This document shows positions 1-7,939 of a stretch of 62,985 nucleotides of DNA, piece after piece. The notes below the pieces were generated by a model. It did no database searches. It saw only the letters and a list, made by a program, of their open reading frames with translations, and was not told where the DNA came from. Within the stretch, counting starts at the first letter, position 1. Each line of letters starts with the position of its first letter. Source of the stretch: Acetanaerobacterium elongatum (GTDB lineage Bacteria > Bacillota > Clostridia > Oscillospirales > Ruminococcaceae). The DNA is taken from contig NZ_FNID01000020.1 in NCBI RefSeq assembly GCF_900103835.1, forward strand, positions 1-62,985, written 5' to 3'. The position numbers and the translations under genes were made by a program.

Positions 1-1
1 A

Positions 2-220
2 AGCATGTCCCGTGTGGCACATTGCATCGACAACGGTCCTATGGAAGGATTCTGGGGCATTTTGAAACGCGAACGCTATTACGGTCGGAGATTCACCAGC
101 AAGCAGAAACTTATTCAGATGATTGAGAGTTACATCAGCTATTACAACACCCGGCGTGTGCAACGCAACTTGGGTGTTCTGACACCGTTAGAGAAATTTA
201 ATCTCTACTTCGCTGCATAA
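2..220 (+). CDS. IS3-family transposase OrfB, C-terminal fragment
   Basis: This is the C-terminal 72 residues of an IS3-family (IS150-like) transposase, which cuts and joins the ends of the element. The visible motif DNGPMEGFWGILKRE holds the final catalytic glutamate region of the DDE integrase core. The tail YISYYNTRRVQRNLGVLTP is typical of OrfB C-termini. The reading frame is open through the window edge, so the gene is truncated by the window rather than necessarily broken. The ATG at position 5 is internal. Confidence in the family is high; the exact subgroup is a guess. Confidence 0.85.
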   Translation, partial: SMSRVAHCIDNGPMEGFWGILKRERYYGRRFTSKQKLIQMIESYISYYNTRRVQRNLGVLTPLEKFNLYFAA

Positions 221-225
221 AAAGC

Positions 226-252
226 GACCAGTGGTTTTGTTCACCACTGGTC
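226..252 (+). terminator. Hairpin after transposase
   Basis: Perfect 9-bp stem GACCAGTGG / CCACTGGTC with a 9-nt loop, starting 6 nt after the transposase stop and followed by an A/T-rich stretch. It probably ends transposase transcription. Confidence 0.6.
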
Positions 253-361
253 GGGAAAATTTTATGTTTTTTCGCTGTCCTCTTGACGGGATGCAGTTCA
301 TTATTGGGTGCCTTTTTGTTTTATGTGTATACATAGCTGTCCTCACCTTGAATCACTAACG

Positions 362-1300
362 TTATCTGCCTTTACGCGTATTGCCATCTTTGAAAAGAGC
401 AGTAAAGCTCCTGGGAGCCTTTGTTTCAAAGCACATTATTTTATCGGTAAAGGGGTGCTTAAACGCTAATTTATAGGCGTGCAACCCCAAACGACCCAAA
501 GGGTTTGTTCTGGCCCCATACTTTTTATCACCCGTAACGTTGTGCCCGATGTCTTTCATGTGCACGCGAATCTGGTTCTTGCGGCCTGTTTCAAGCCGGA
601 TATCCAGCAAAGAGTATTCGCTGCTTTCGTTAATCACCTGATAGTTTGTAATGGCCTCCAAACCGTCACCGGCGGTGGGGCTGGAATACATCATTAAAGT
701 TTTGGTTTCTTTCAGCCAGGATTGAATCCTGCCGCTTTTCTCTTGAAGCTTCCCCTCCACAACGGCAACATAACCCCGTTCGGTTACTAAATCAGACCAG
801 TTATCCTGCAGCGCCAGCTTCATTCGCTCGTTCTTTGCAACCATCAATATACCGGAGGTATCACGATCCAGGCGGTGCACGGCAAAAATGCGGTTCTCCG
901 GGTCTCTTGTCTTTACATAATCCGTTAACAGGCGATAGGCGGTGTGCTCATTCTCTTTATCGGAAGCAATCGAAAGCAGCCCCGCAGGCTTGTTGATAAC
1001 AATGAGGTCGTTATCTTCATACAGAATGTCGAGTGAATTCTTTTGCTTTATTACCGGCCCGGCAGTCCGGCTGATCTTCACCCGCTGTCCTTCGCGAATT
1101 ACCGTATCGTATTGCGTTATCACAATCCCGTCTACCGATACCTGCCTGTGCGTCAGCAGGGCCTTTACATGGTTTCTGGACTTGTTAGAGAGCTTTAACA
1201 ACAAAAAATCCAATAAACCGCTTGGTTCTGTTACCACAAACTCTATATCAGGCTTTGGCGCGTTTCCTTTTTGCCTCATGTCCCGTTTTGTTTTTATCAA
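362..1300 (-). CDS. RluA-family pseudouridine synthase (23S rRNA-type)
   Basis: This protein isomerises uridine to pseudouridine in structured RNA, most likely 23S rRNA. It has an N-terminal S4 RNA-binding domain (about residues 27-80) followed by the RluA catalytic domain. The catalytic motif HRLDRDTSG lies at residues 142-150 with Asp145 as nucleophile, and RKNQIRVH sits in the second half. The length of 312 aa is normal. The start is TTG at 1300, 9 nt downstream of GGAG; the next in-frame ATG has no comparable site. A second RluA paralogue lies at 54739. The exact target uridine cannot be read from the sequence. Confidence 0.9.
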   Translation of the reverse strand: MIKTKRDMRQKGNAPKPDIEFVVTEPSGLLDFLLLKLSNKSRNHVKALLTHRQVSVDGIVITQYDTVIREGQRVKISRTAGPVIKQKNSLDILYEDNDLIVINKPAGLLSIASDKENEHTAYRLLTDYVKTRDPENRIFAVHRLDRDTSGILMVAKNERMKLALQDNWSDLVTERGYVAVVEGKLQEKSGRIQSWLKETKTLMMYSSPTAGDGLEAITNYQVINESSEYSLLDIRLETGRKNQIRVHMKDIGHNVTGDKKYGARTNPLGRLGLHAYKLAFKHPFTDKIMCFETKAPRSFTALFKDGNTRKGR

Positions 1301-1364
1301 TGGTTTTTCTCCTTTCGATTACCCGGCTGCCTTATGCGCAGCCGCTGGATCGCGCGGCTAATCG

Positions 1365-3143
1365 CTACTTCTGAGCAGCAATCTTATCAGCAAGCTCGTT
1401 TAAGTACACCCACCGCTCCGTTTTGCTGTCAAGCTCGGCTTCGAGCACCGCCTTCTGTTCCATCAGGGCCTGTAAACGGATATAGTCGCTGGCCGACGAG
1501 GCAATTTCCGCTTCGCATTGTACGATTTGAGCCTCCAGCGCAGCAATATCATCGTCTATCGTATCGAATTCCCGCTGCTCTTTAAACGAGAATTTCAGCT
1601 TTGTTGTCTTTTGTGGCGCTTCCTTTTTTACCGCAGCTTCGTTTTTTGCCGCAGGCAGTGAAGTTATCTGCCGTTTCTCATAATAGTCGGTATAATTACC
1701 CGTATATTGTAGAATGTTTCCCTCCATGTTCACCTCAAAGATGGAGGTAGCTACCTTATCTAAAAAATAGCGGTCATGCGAAACAGTTAGCACCGGCCCT
1801 GCAAAGGATAGAAGATAATCCTCCAGAATCACCAGCGTATCAATGTCCAAATCATTGGTAGGCTCATCGAGCAACAGGATGTTTGGGGCGGTCATCAATA
1901 TGCTCAGCAGATACAGGCGGCGGCGTTCACCGCCGCTGAGCCTGCCGATTAGAGAATACTGAAGGTCGGAAGTGAATAAAAACCGCTCCAGCATCTGAGA
2001 TGCAGAAAAGGTTCCCTCGGGAGTTTTCACATCTTCGGCTATTTCGCGGATGAAATCATACACCCTTTGGTTTAAATCGAGTTCTCTACACTCCTGCGTG
2101 AAATAGCCCACCTTTACGGTGCTGCCCATATCCACCGTTCCTTCATCCGGCAGCAACCGCCCGGCAATCAGGTTCAGCAGGGTAGACTTACCCGCGCCGT
2201 TCTTACCAACGATACCAATGCGGTCACCCTTCGCAATAATATAAGAAAAATCACGGATTACGGTTCGGCCGCCTAAGGCTTTGGTAACCCTATCAAGCTC
2301 TATTGTTTTGCGCCCAAGGCGCGTAGAGACTGTTGACATCTGCACTGTGTCATCTGCTGCCTGCACGGTTTGCTCCTTGAGTGCCTCGTAGCGTTCAATG
2401 CGGTCGCGGCTCTTGGTGCCGCGTGCTCTGGCGCCGCGCATAATCCACTGATATTCCCTGCGCAGAATCGACTGCCGCTTGCGTTCGCTGGCCTCAGCCA
2501 TCTCTGCACGCTCAGCCTTCAGCTCAAGATATTTGGAGTAGTTGGCTTCATAGGTATAGAGCTTGCTATGGGATAGCTCAACAATACGGTTTACGACGCG
2601 CTCTAAAAAATACCGATCGTGCGTAACCATAATTAAACCGCCGTTTAGTCGGCAGAGGTACTGCTCAAGCCAGGAGACCATTTCGCTGTCAAGATGGTTT
2701 GTCGGCTCGTCCAGAATAAGTATATCCGCCGGGTGTATCAGCGTGGCAGCGAGAGCCACCCGCTTGCGCTGGCCACCGGAAAGCGTGCCGATTTTAGCGT
2801 CAAAATCTATAATTCCCAAGCGGGTAAGCATGGTTTTTGCTTCATATTCGTGAATCTCGCGAAACTGGGCAGGGAAGTCGGCAAATACCTGCTCCAGTAC
2901 CGTAAAGCCGTCGCTCATCTCCGGTGTCTGCGGCAGATAGGCCACCCGTATGTTGGGGTTCATGACAATGGCGCCCTCATCCGGCTGTTCCGCGCCGGCT
3001 AATATTTTAAGCAGCGTACTTTTCCCCGTACCATTTATACCGATTATCCCAAATCGGTTGCCCTCATTCAGGTACAACGAAACATCCTGTAACAACTGCT
3101 TTGTACCGTAATTTTTCGATATATGTTCTGCAGATAACAGCAT
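1365..3143 (-). CDS. ABC-F family ATPase (Uup-like)
   Basis: This soluble protein has two ABC nucleotide-binding domains and no membrane segments, the hallmark of ABC-F translation factors that act on the ribosome. Walker A motifs are GINGTGKST and GKNGAGKST, and the signatures are LSGGQRKR and LSGGERRR. An arginine-rich linker (about residues 200-260) separates the domains. A C-terminal coiled-coil extension (about residues 520-592) is characteristic of the Uup branch. The 592 aa length is usual. The start ATG at 3143 follows GGGAG. The RluA gene lies downstream on the same strand with a 64-bp gap, so co-transcription is possible. Some ABC-F proteins give antibiotic resistance, but nothing here shows that. 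Confidence 0.88.
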   Translation of the reverse strand: MLLSAEHISKNYGTKQLLQDVSLYLNEGNRFGIIGINGTGKSTLLKILAGAEQPDEGAIVMNPNIRVAYLPQTPEMSDGFTVLEQVFADFPAQFREIHEYEAKTMLTRLGIIDFDAKIGTLSGGQRKRVALAATLIHPADILILDEPTNHLDSEMVSWLEQYLCRLNGGLIMVTHDRYFLERVVNRIVELSHSKLYTYEANYSKYLELKAERAEMAEASERKRQSILRREYQWIMRGARARGTKSRDRIERYEALKEQTVQAADDTVQMSTVSTRLGRKTIELDRVTKALGGRTVIRDFSYIIAKGDRIGIVGKNGAGKSTLLNLIAGRLLPDEGTVDMGSTVKVGYFTQECRELDLNQRVYDFIREIAEDVKTPEGTFSASQMLERFLFTSDLQYSLIGRLSGGERRRLYLLSILMTAPNILLLDEPTNDLDIDTLVILEDYLLSFAGPVLTVSHDRYFLDKVATSIFEVNMEGNILQYTGNYTDYYEKRQITSLPAAKNEAAVKKEAPQKTTKLKFSFKEQREFDTIDDDIAALEAQIVQCEAEIASSASDYIRLQALMEQKAVLEAELDSKTERWVYLNELADKIAAQK

Positions 3144-3220
3144 TTTGTGGCTCCCTTAATATAAACGATAACATCTTAAAATAATAGTATATCACAAAAT
3201 ACATCAAACTCATAACAAAA

Positions 3221-3253
3221 ACCCTTTCGATATGACATTCATACCGAAAGGGT
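3221..3253 (-). terminator. Ancestral yebC terminator
   Basis: The stem ACCCTTTCG / CGAAAGGGT is followed on the minus strand by TTTTTGTT. It sits 31 bp beyond the left 183-bp yebC repeat, exactly where a yebC terminator is expected. The inserted element therefore appears to have separated the intact yebC from its own terminator. Confidence 0.75.
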
Positions 3254-3283
3254 CGATTACACTATCAAAAGCGAACTTCTGTT

Positions 3284-3466
3284 TTACTCCTCATCCTCAC
3301 TGAAGTCGTCCTCATTCTCCCAGTTGTGCCACACGTTCTGCACATCGTCGTTATCCTCAAGGTGCTCCAGCAGGCGGCTCATCTTTTGGGCGGTGTCGGC
3401 GTCTTCAATGCGGGCATAGGTCTGGGGCAAAAACTCCACCTCGGCGGAGATAAAGGAATACTTCTT
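3284..3466 (-). repeat. Left 183-bp direct repeat (att site, yebC 3' end)
   Basis: Base-for-base identical to 15013-15195. It comprises the last 60 sense codons of yebC plus the stop, ending precisely at the stop codon. This copy is the chromosomal 3' end displaced by integration. Identity stops at 3466/3467 with no further yebC sequence. The recombination core must lie somewhere inside it. Confidence 0.93.
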
Positions 3467-3592
3467 AACTGCATTTATGAAATTTTCAAAGCGTGTATTT
3501 CATAGTTCGTTAAGGTACATTTTCCTTAACTAACCAAAGTATATCATAACTCATAAGCCTTTTTCAAGCCTTGAACAGTGACATACATATCA

Positions 3593-4885
3593 TTATTTGT
3601 TGTCAATTTCTACTGGATTATTCACCGGTTTAGCTTCACTTTCAATTCGCTGCAATTCAAGCGCAGTATCCACACTATAAGGGCTAATATCAATAATGGT
3701 CTGTTTACTGATAGCCCCCATGTCATATTGAACTTTTAGCTCGTCCATAAGGCTTGCAGTATCTACAGGTCTATTAACACTAAAGGTAATATCCAAAGAA
3801 TCAAAATTATCATCATTGAATGTAATACCCTGTAATTTCAATAGCTTTCTGATATATTCAAACCTCTTAAAGAATCCTTCTCTAAGTACCTGTATCGTTT
3901 GTTTTGCTTTATTATCCATCTGACTAAACAGTAATTTTAAACTTACCTCTGATACATTAGAAATGTTTCCTTGACCAATAGCGGATGCCGGTACTCCTGC
4001 AACTGCATATAACTGTTGGTTAAGGCTATCCAGTAATAGTTTAATATTATTATAATCCATCGTGGCATTTACCCATTTAAAATCCCCACCATCTTCAAGG
4101 TTAAGGGTAGCACCAACAATATCTTTGGGAATGCTTTCATTTATCCTTTGTCCTGCACTAACACCCAACGGATTAAGGCTAAGTGTGGTAATAGCATCAT
4201 CTAGTTTAGACAATAGTAATTCAATCTGATTCATAACAGGAATAAGATCATTCATAATACTATCGCCAAAGAAGTTGTATTCGCTCTTATCCATCATTGA
4301 ATAGTGTATAGGCAAACCGGTTAGGTTATTAACTTCACTTACTAATCGCTCATTCTCATAGGTTAGAACCTTGAATGGAGTATAGACAATGTAGTTTTTG
4401 TGTCCAGTATCAATATCATCCCAATATTCAATAAAGGCAACATAATTAAAGTGCTCATCATAAACAGGGTAGGCATCTTCATTAGCAATAACCTTTGATT
4501 TTATGGTTTTGTCACCAGTAAGGTAAACATATTCAAAGGCATCACCATAGGTATATAGGTCTGTTACAACTTCATAGTCTGTTTTATTAAAGATACCCTT
4601 TTTATAAACGTTATTATATTTCTTAACGATATCCTGCTCACCAGTAATTGAAATGGGGTTTCCTACTACATAACTTACATGAAAGTTAATAATAGATTTC
4701 AACGTATTCAGAACAATCTTTGCAGTTCTATAGGTTTCCTCTTTAAATACAAAATCCTTGCGCTGCAAGACATTATGTAACCTTAACAAGTACTGCTTTA
4801 TATCAACAACGTTAGAGATTCTCTTGATATGTTCGCTTTTTTGCACTTCATCAACAAACCATAAAGGTTTTGTAAGGATGTCCAT
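3593..4885 (-). CDS. Phage portal protein (SPP1 gp6-like)
   Basis: Portal proteins form the dodecameric ring at the capsid vertex through which DNA is packaged and ejected. The family match is by overall pattern: an N-terminal helical region, a central stretch with SEYNFFGDSIMNDLIPVMNQ, then the segment AVAGVPASAIGQGNISNVSE, which is typical of Firmicute phage portals. At about 430 aa it is normal in length. I chose ATG at 4885 because AGGGAGG lies 6 nt upstream; an ATG at 4906 overlaps the terminase end and has no such site. It follows the terminase by 13 bp, the standard terminase-portal order, and is the last gene of the element's minus-strand run. Confidence 0.88.
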   Translation of the reverse strand: MDILTKPLWFVDEVQKSEHIKRISNVVDIKQYLLRLHNVLQRKDFVFKEETYRTAKIVLNTLKSIINFHVSYVVGNPISITGEQDIVKKYNNVYKKGIFNKTDYEVVTDLYTYGDAFEYVYLTGDKTIKSKVIANEDAYPVYDEHFNYVAFIEYWDDIDTGHKNYIVYTPFKVLTYENERLVSEVNNLTGLPIHYSMMDKSEYNFFGDSIMNDLIPVMNQIELLLSKLDDAITTLSLNPLGVSAGQRINESIPKDIVGATLNLEDGGDFKWVNATMDYNNIKLLLDSLNQQLYAVAGVPASAIGQGNISNVSEVSLKLLFSQMDNKAKQTIQVLREGFFKRFEYIRKLLKLQGITFNDDNFDSLDITFSVNRPVDTASLMDELKVQYDMGAISKQTIIDISPYSVDTALELQRIESEAKPVNNPVEIDNK

Positions 4886-4898
4886 TTTTCGTCCTCCC

Positions 4899-6437
4899 TT
4901 AAACATAATTCAAACCAGATTTAAGCCCAACCAAAGCCATAGCAAAAGACATTACTAAGTCGTCATGATTACCTGTAATCGCCTCCATTTTGCCGTTCTT
5001 GAAAGCGAACAGTTTCATTTCTGAAAGCAAATCTTTTGACTTTATACATATCTGATTAGTTTCAAACAGTTCTACAAAATCGTTAATCATTATTGGCTTT
5101 GTCTTTCCGTTGGTAATAAATCCAACCTTCTTTTTGGCTTTCCCTCTGGCATCGTATTCTTTGTATTTATACATATTTGTATACTGATAATCATTCTTTA
5201 ACTTGTCTACTACTGTATGCCCTGCGCTTGCTTTTTCTATAACCAGTAAGGCTCTATTAAAGTAAATGCCTATAGCACTAACCAGTTCCGCATACTGAAA
5301 TGGTTTTATCTGATTACTCTTAAATTCTGCTACTTGCTCTCCATCTTGTGTAATAACCTGAAAGGCGCTGTAGTCTTGTCCTAGCCCTTCGCCGGTATCT
5401 ACCCCAATATAATATTTGATTCCCTGTTTAGGCGCATCCCATAGAGATAACCCCCGATTAAACCACTGAATCAGACAATTGGGTAAGTTTATAGGTTTGT
5501 TTTTTAGTGGGGTATTCTCATCAACATAGTTTAGTCTTTCGTGTATTAGCTTTGATGAAAAGATATTACAACCAGTAGAAACAAAGGCTTCGATAGGGTT
5601 ACTAGGGAATTCTTGTGCAAAACTGCTTTCGCTACTATTGGCAATCTTTAATCTGCGCCATACTATCTGCTCAATACTAGCCCCCTGATTGTGCAATGCT
5701 AATTCGGCTTCATTTAATTCCTCTAAGGCAGGTAACTTAGTATGTAAAGCGGTATATTTTCTGCAAAACATCTCATATTCATCTTTAAACATTACTTTAT
5801 CGTCTATCCAACTAAAAAAGAATGGCTTATAAAGACTTTCCTTCCGCTCTGCTTTGTTCCAGAGTTCAGAAAAGTAATTTAAGCCATTCGCTGTTGATTC
5901 AAGAATTATTCTACCATTAGGGGTTAAGGCTTGTTCAATAGCAAGTAGTTGTTTATCAACCGTATCTTTCATAAATCCGATTTCAGATAAATGGGCGAAT
6001 CTTATTGTTAATCCTCTGGCTACATCTTTTGAACCACAGGTAGCGCATATAATCCGCGAACCATTAACAAATTTCAATTCCTTTTTGTTATTGGCTATCA
6101 GTTCTACACTTAGCGATTTAGGCAGGTCATTGTATAATTGTTTTAGTTTTTCAAATATGGAAGTCGCACTATCAATACTATAACTAACCAAAAGACAGGT
6201 AGTATTTGAATTTGTACAAGCTAAGTAAATAGAGTAAGCACATGACAAGGTTGTTATTCCTAGTTGGCGTGATTTAAGAATAATATTATATTTGTCCATG
6301 CCCTTTATAAGTTCTTTTTGTTGTGGGTTAAGAACAAAAGGGATTAGTTTGCCGTTTTTATCCACAACTTTCATAAAGTTTTCTATATAGAGAACCGGAC
6401 TATTCATTATTCTTTTTAACTTCTCGGTTACTGTCAT
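4899..6437 (-). CDS. Phage terminase large subunit
   Basis: This is the packaging motor, which pumps DNA into procapsids and cuts concatemers. The N-terminal ATPase shows the terminase-type Walker A KSRQLGITT (residues 55-63) and Walker B ending in HLSEIGF with the catalytic glutamate near residue 152. The C-terminal RNase H-like nuclease shows GVDTGEGLGQDYSA (first Asp) and NHDDLVMSFA (distal acidic pair). The 512 aa length is full for the family and both halves look intact, so the protein may be active. The start ATG follows a GGGGGG run. It lies between the probable small subunit and the portal. Confidence 0.93.
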   Translation of the reverse strand: MTVTEKLKRIMNSPVLYIENFMKVVDKNGKLIPFVLNPQQKELIKGMDKYNIILKSRQLGITTLSCAYSIYLACTNSNTTCLLVSYSIDSATSIFEKLKQLYNDLPKSLSVELIANNKKELKFVNGSRIICATCGSKDVARGLTIRFAHLSEIGFMKDTVDKQLLAIEQALTPNGRIILESTANGLNYFSELWNKAERKESLYKPFFFSWIDDKVMFKDEYEMFCRKYTALHTKLPALEELNEAELALHNQGASIEQIVWRRLKIANSSESSFAQEFPSNPIEAFVSTGCNIFSSKLIHERLNYVDENTPLKNKPINLPNCLIQWFNRGLSLWDAPKQGIKYYIGVDTGEGLGQDYSAFQVITQDGEQVAEFKSNQIKPFQYAELVSAIGIYFNRALLVIEKASAGHTVVDKLKNDYQYTNMYKYKEYDARGKAKKKVGFITNGKTKPIMINDFVELFETNQICIKSKDLLSEMKLFAFKNGKMEAITGNHDDLVMSFAMALVGLKSGLNYV

Positions 6438-6448
6438 GTTACCCCCCT

Positions 6449-6895
6449 TTATTCTTCATCTTCAACATCTACACCATGTAAGATACTTAGCAATTCACTT
6501 TCTTTTTCTGTAGCAAAGAACTTCTCGCTAAATTCTGTAAACGCCTTAAAAGCGTTAGTATCTTCTTTGGCTTTTTCAAAGTACAGTTCATATAACTGAA
6601 TCATTTTCTCTTGATGTTGTCTTTTTAATAACCACTTAACCGCACTCTGTACGTTTTCTTCAAACAACCAGTTTGTACATGAGGTTTCAGTCATACCGGT
6701 AGTAAAGGTTTTGTAGTAGTTTTTTAGATCATCAAAAGACTTTAAGACTTTGTCTGTTAAAAGGTGTGGGGCATATTTCCAAAGTATGTAATAGACTTTA
6801 GCATCTGTCCTCACAAGACTTTTCAATTTTTGAATAATACTTTGCTCTTGTGAGGTGGATTTTCCTTGACTGTGATTAGCCGCCAATAATCTCAC
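6449..6895 (-). CDS. Probable terminase small subunit
   Basis: This is a 148-aa, mostly helical, charged protein placed directly upstream of the large terminase (11-bp gap), where the DNA-recognition subunit normally sits. I do not see a diagnostic motif, so the function is inferred from position, size and helical character. The C-terminus ends in an acidic tail (GVDVEDEE). The frame opens with GTG at 6895, inside the 3' end of the preceding small gene. A TTG at 6886, better spaced from AGGTG, is an alternative start. It could instead be an unrelated packaging or regulatory protein. Confidence 0.55.
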   Translation of the reverse strand: MRLLAANHSQGKSTSQEQSIIQKLKSLVRTDAKVYYILWKYAPHLLTDKVLKSFDDLKNYYKTFTTGMTETSCTNWLFEENVQSAVKWLLKRQHQEKMIQLYELYFEKAKEDTNAFKAFTEFSEKFFATEKESELLSILHGVDVEDEE

Positions 6896-7082
6896 CTGCC
6901 GTTTTTCTTAGGCTTAAAGTTGTTTCGTTTAGGCTCTCAATAGCCTTATTTAAATCATCGCACCACTTAATTATTTCATCTTCTGACATTGGCTTAATTT
7001 CTTTGTTCTGGTTACTGGTGAAGAGATTAGCCCAATCTATAGACTTCAAATAAGCAAGTGCTTCATCTATTGTATAAGTCAT
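6876..7082 (-). CDS. Small acidic protein of the element, function unknown
   Basis: A 68-aa helical protein with no motif I recognise. The ATG at 7082 has a good AAAGGAAAG site upstream; an in-frame ATG at 7100 is less well placed. Its 3' end overlaps the start of the probable small terminase, suggesting translational coupling in one minus-strand transcript. It may be a packaging accessory protein, but that is only guessed from position. Confidence 0.6.
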   Translation of the reverse strand: MTYTIDEALAYLKSIDWANLFTSNQNKEIKPMSEDEIIKWCDDLNKAIESLNETTLSLRKTAGEIIGG

Positions 7083-7146
7083 ACTGATCTTTCCTTTCAT
7101 TTTATCTACTGGCTAACAAGAGCCATTTTTGACGATTGATAATAAA

Positions 7147-7197
7147 GTCAATCATGTATAATACCTGCCCCTTTAATTTGAGGGGCAGGATATTGAC
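7147..7197 (-). other. Strong hairpin in leader of the packaging genes
   Basis: The inner stem CCTGCCCCT / AGGGGCAGG (7164-7189) is bracketed by an outer GTCAAT / ATTGAC pair. There is no T-run after it on the minus strand, so it looks more like a leader structure or protein-binding site than a terminator. The flanking 7083-7293 stretch holds no convincing gene. Confidence 0.45.
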
Positions 7198-7293
7198 GCT
7201 CCATTTTCTTATGGAACTAAAAAAGGTAGTGGTAAGATAAAGAGGAGTGGTTGCGGAAAAATGGCTTAATGATAAGGAAAACAAGGATTTTGA

Positions 7294-7349
7294 TGTGACA
7301 CCACTGTCACACTTTTAGCCATTTTTGTGACACCACTGTCACACTTTTA
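7294..7349. promoter_or_regulatory. Tandem operator-like repeats
   Basis: Two copies of TGTGACACCACTGTCACA plus CTTTTA (7294-7317 and 7326-7349), each with the inverted arms GTGACA/TGTCAC, lie 32 bp apart, about three helical turns. A related CACTGTGACATTTT occurs near 7651-7664 at the end of the XRE gene. They are candidate operators for the XRE or winged-helix protein encoded next to them, controlling the packaging operon to the left. Confidence 0.6.
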
Positions 7350-7553
7350 ATTATTCTTGTACTTAGCATCTATTTGTTCAAGCCGCTGTTTCCACCCACT
7401 AGCTTTAAACATCTCATAAACTGGTTTATCTAAGTGCCGCCCTCTGAAGAATATGTAAGGATTTACTACATACCCTTTCTGAATCTTCTTTTTATCACGA
7501 GCATCGGTAATTTTGTATTCGCTTAATATTCCTTTTTGGATAAGGGAAGGCAT
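7347..7553 (-). CDS. Winged-helix protein, RepL-like C-terminal part, start unresolved
   Basis: The 68-aa frame contains ILSEYKITDARDKKKI and GYVVNPYIFFRG, which resemble the C-terminal part of Firmicute plasmid RepL replication proteins and related winged-helix DNA-binding proteins. The same frame is open upstream to the XRE stop and reads as an extra helix-turn-helix portion (LTLKDISKELDYSYDVVRKI), but has no ATG, GTG or TTG there. A strong AAAGGAGG near 7637 sits 90 bp before the ATG at 7553 and is in the wrong frame for a normal start. The gene may be frameshifted, use an unusual start, or be a remnant. A replication role is tentative. Confidence 0.5.
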   Translation of the reverse strand: MPSLIQKGILSEYKITDARDKKKIQKGYVVNPYIFFRGRHLDKPVYEMFKASGWKQRLEQIDAKYKNN

Positions 7554-7652
7554 GATTTTACGAACTACATCATAAGAATAATCCAGTTCTTTGGATATGT
7601 CTTTAAGGGTTAATACATTTCTATCACACTTCCTCCTTTCTAAATTTGAATT

Positions 7653-7847
7653 TCACTGTGACATTTTTGCGGCATATGCTTTGTTAATACCATCAATAAT
7701 TTGCTTGTAGTTTTCTTCTGTTAGGCTTTTGACTTCTGTTTCTACCTGACCGATTAACTGCGCCGATACATCACAATACTTAGCAACATCACGCAATGAC
7801 AAGCCTTTTAATTCTCTGATTTCTCTGATCTGCCTAGGTGTAATCAT
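7653..7847 (-). CDS. XRE-type helix-turn-helix regulator
   Basis: A 64-aa single-domain Cro/CI-like DNA-binding protein. The HTH is visible as IRELKGLSLRDVAKYCDVSAQLIGQVE-type sequence in the first 45 residues. The ATG at 7847 is preceded by GTGAGG; a longer frame to 7910 runs through the upstream hairpin and is unlikely to be translated. It sits between the capsid gene and the packaging genes on the same strand. It is a natural candidate for controlling the element's late genes, possibly through the repeats at 7294-7349, but that link is inferred. Confidence 0.75.
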   Translation of the reverse strand: MITPRQIREIRELKGLSLRDVAKYCDVSAQLIGQVETEVKSLTEENYKQIIDGINKAYAAKMSQ

Positions 7848-7874
7848 CTGAATCCTCACTTTCTTATAAATAGA

Positions 7875-7904
7875 CACCCCCGCCTGATATTTCAAGCAGG
7901 GGTG
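7875..7904 (-). terminator. Hairpin after capsid gene
   Basis: Stem CACCCC / GGGGTG, 36 bp beyond the capsid stop, with an imperfect interior. The T-run is weak, so it may be a partial terminator or an mRNA-stabilising hairpin separating capsid from regulator expression. Confidence 0.45.
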
Positions 7905-7939
7905 CATCATTATAATTTACTGGACGAAATTTACTTCTT

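Larger units (their letters stand above)
1..300 (+). mobile_element. 3' end of an IS3-type insertion sequence (partial)
   Basis: The window opens inside an insertion sequence. It contains the last part of a DDE transposase, a hairpin just after its stop, and a final stretch around 276-300 (TCTTGACGGGATGCAGTTCA) that resembles the terminal repeat of IS3/IS150-group elements. The left end lies outside the window, so the right boundary near 300 is an estimate. Confidence 0.6.

Noticed and set aside
3284-3466. An independent small gene or yebC pseudogene
   Set aside because: It is exactly the 3' 183 bp of yebC and mirrors the copy at the far end of the element, so it is best read as an attachment-site duplication.
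7102-7284. 60-aa minus-strand frame
   Set aside because: No ribosome binding site, low-complexity residues, and it runs through a strong hairpin.
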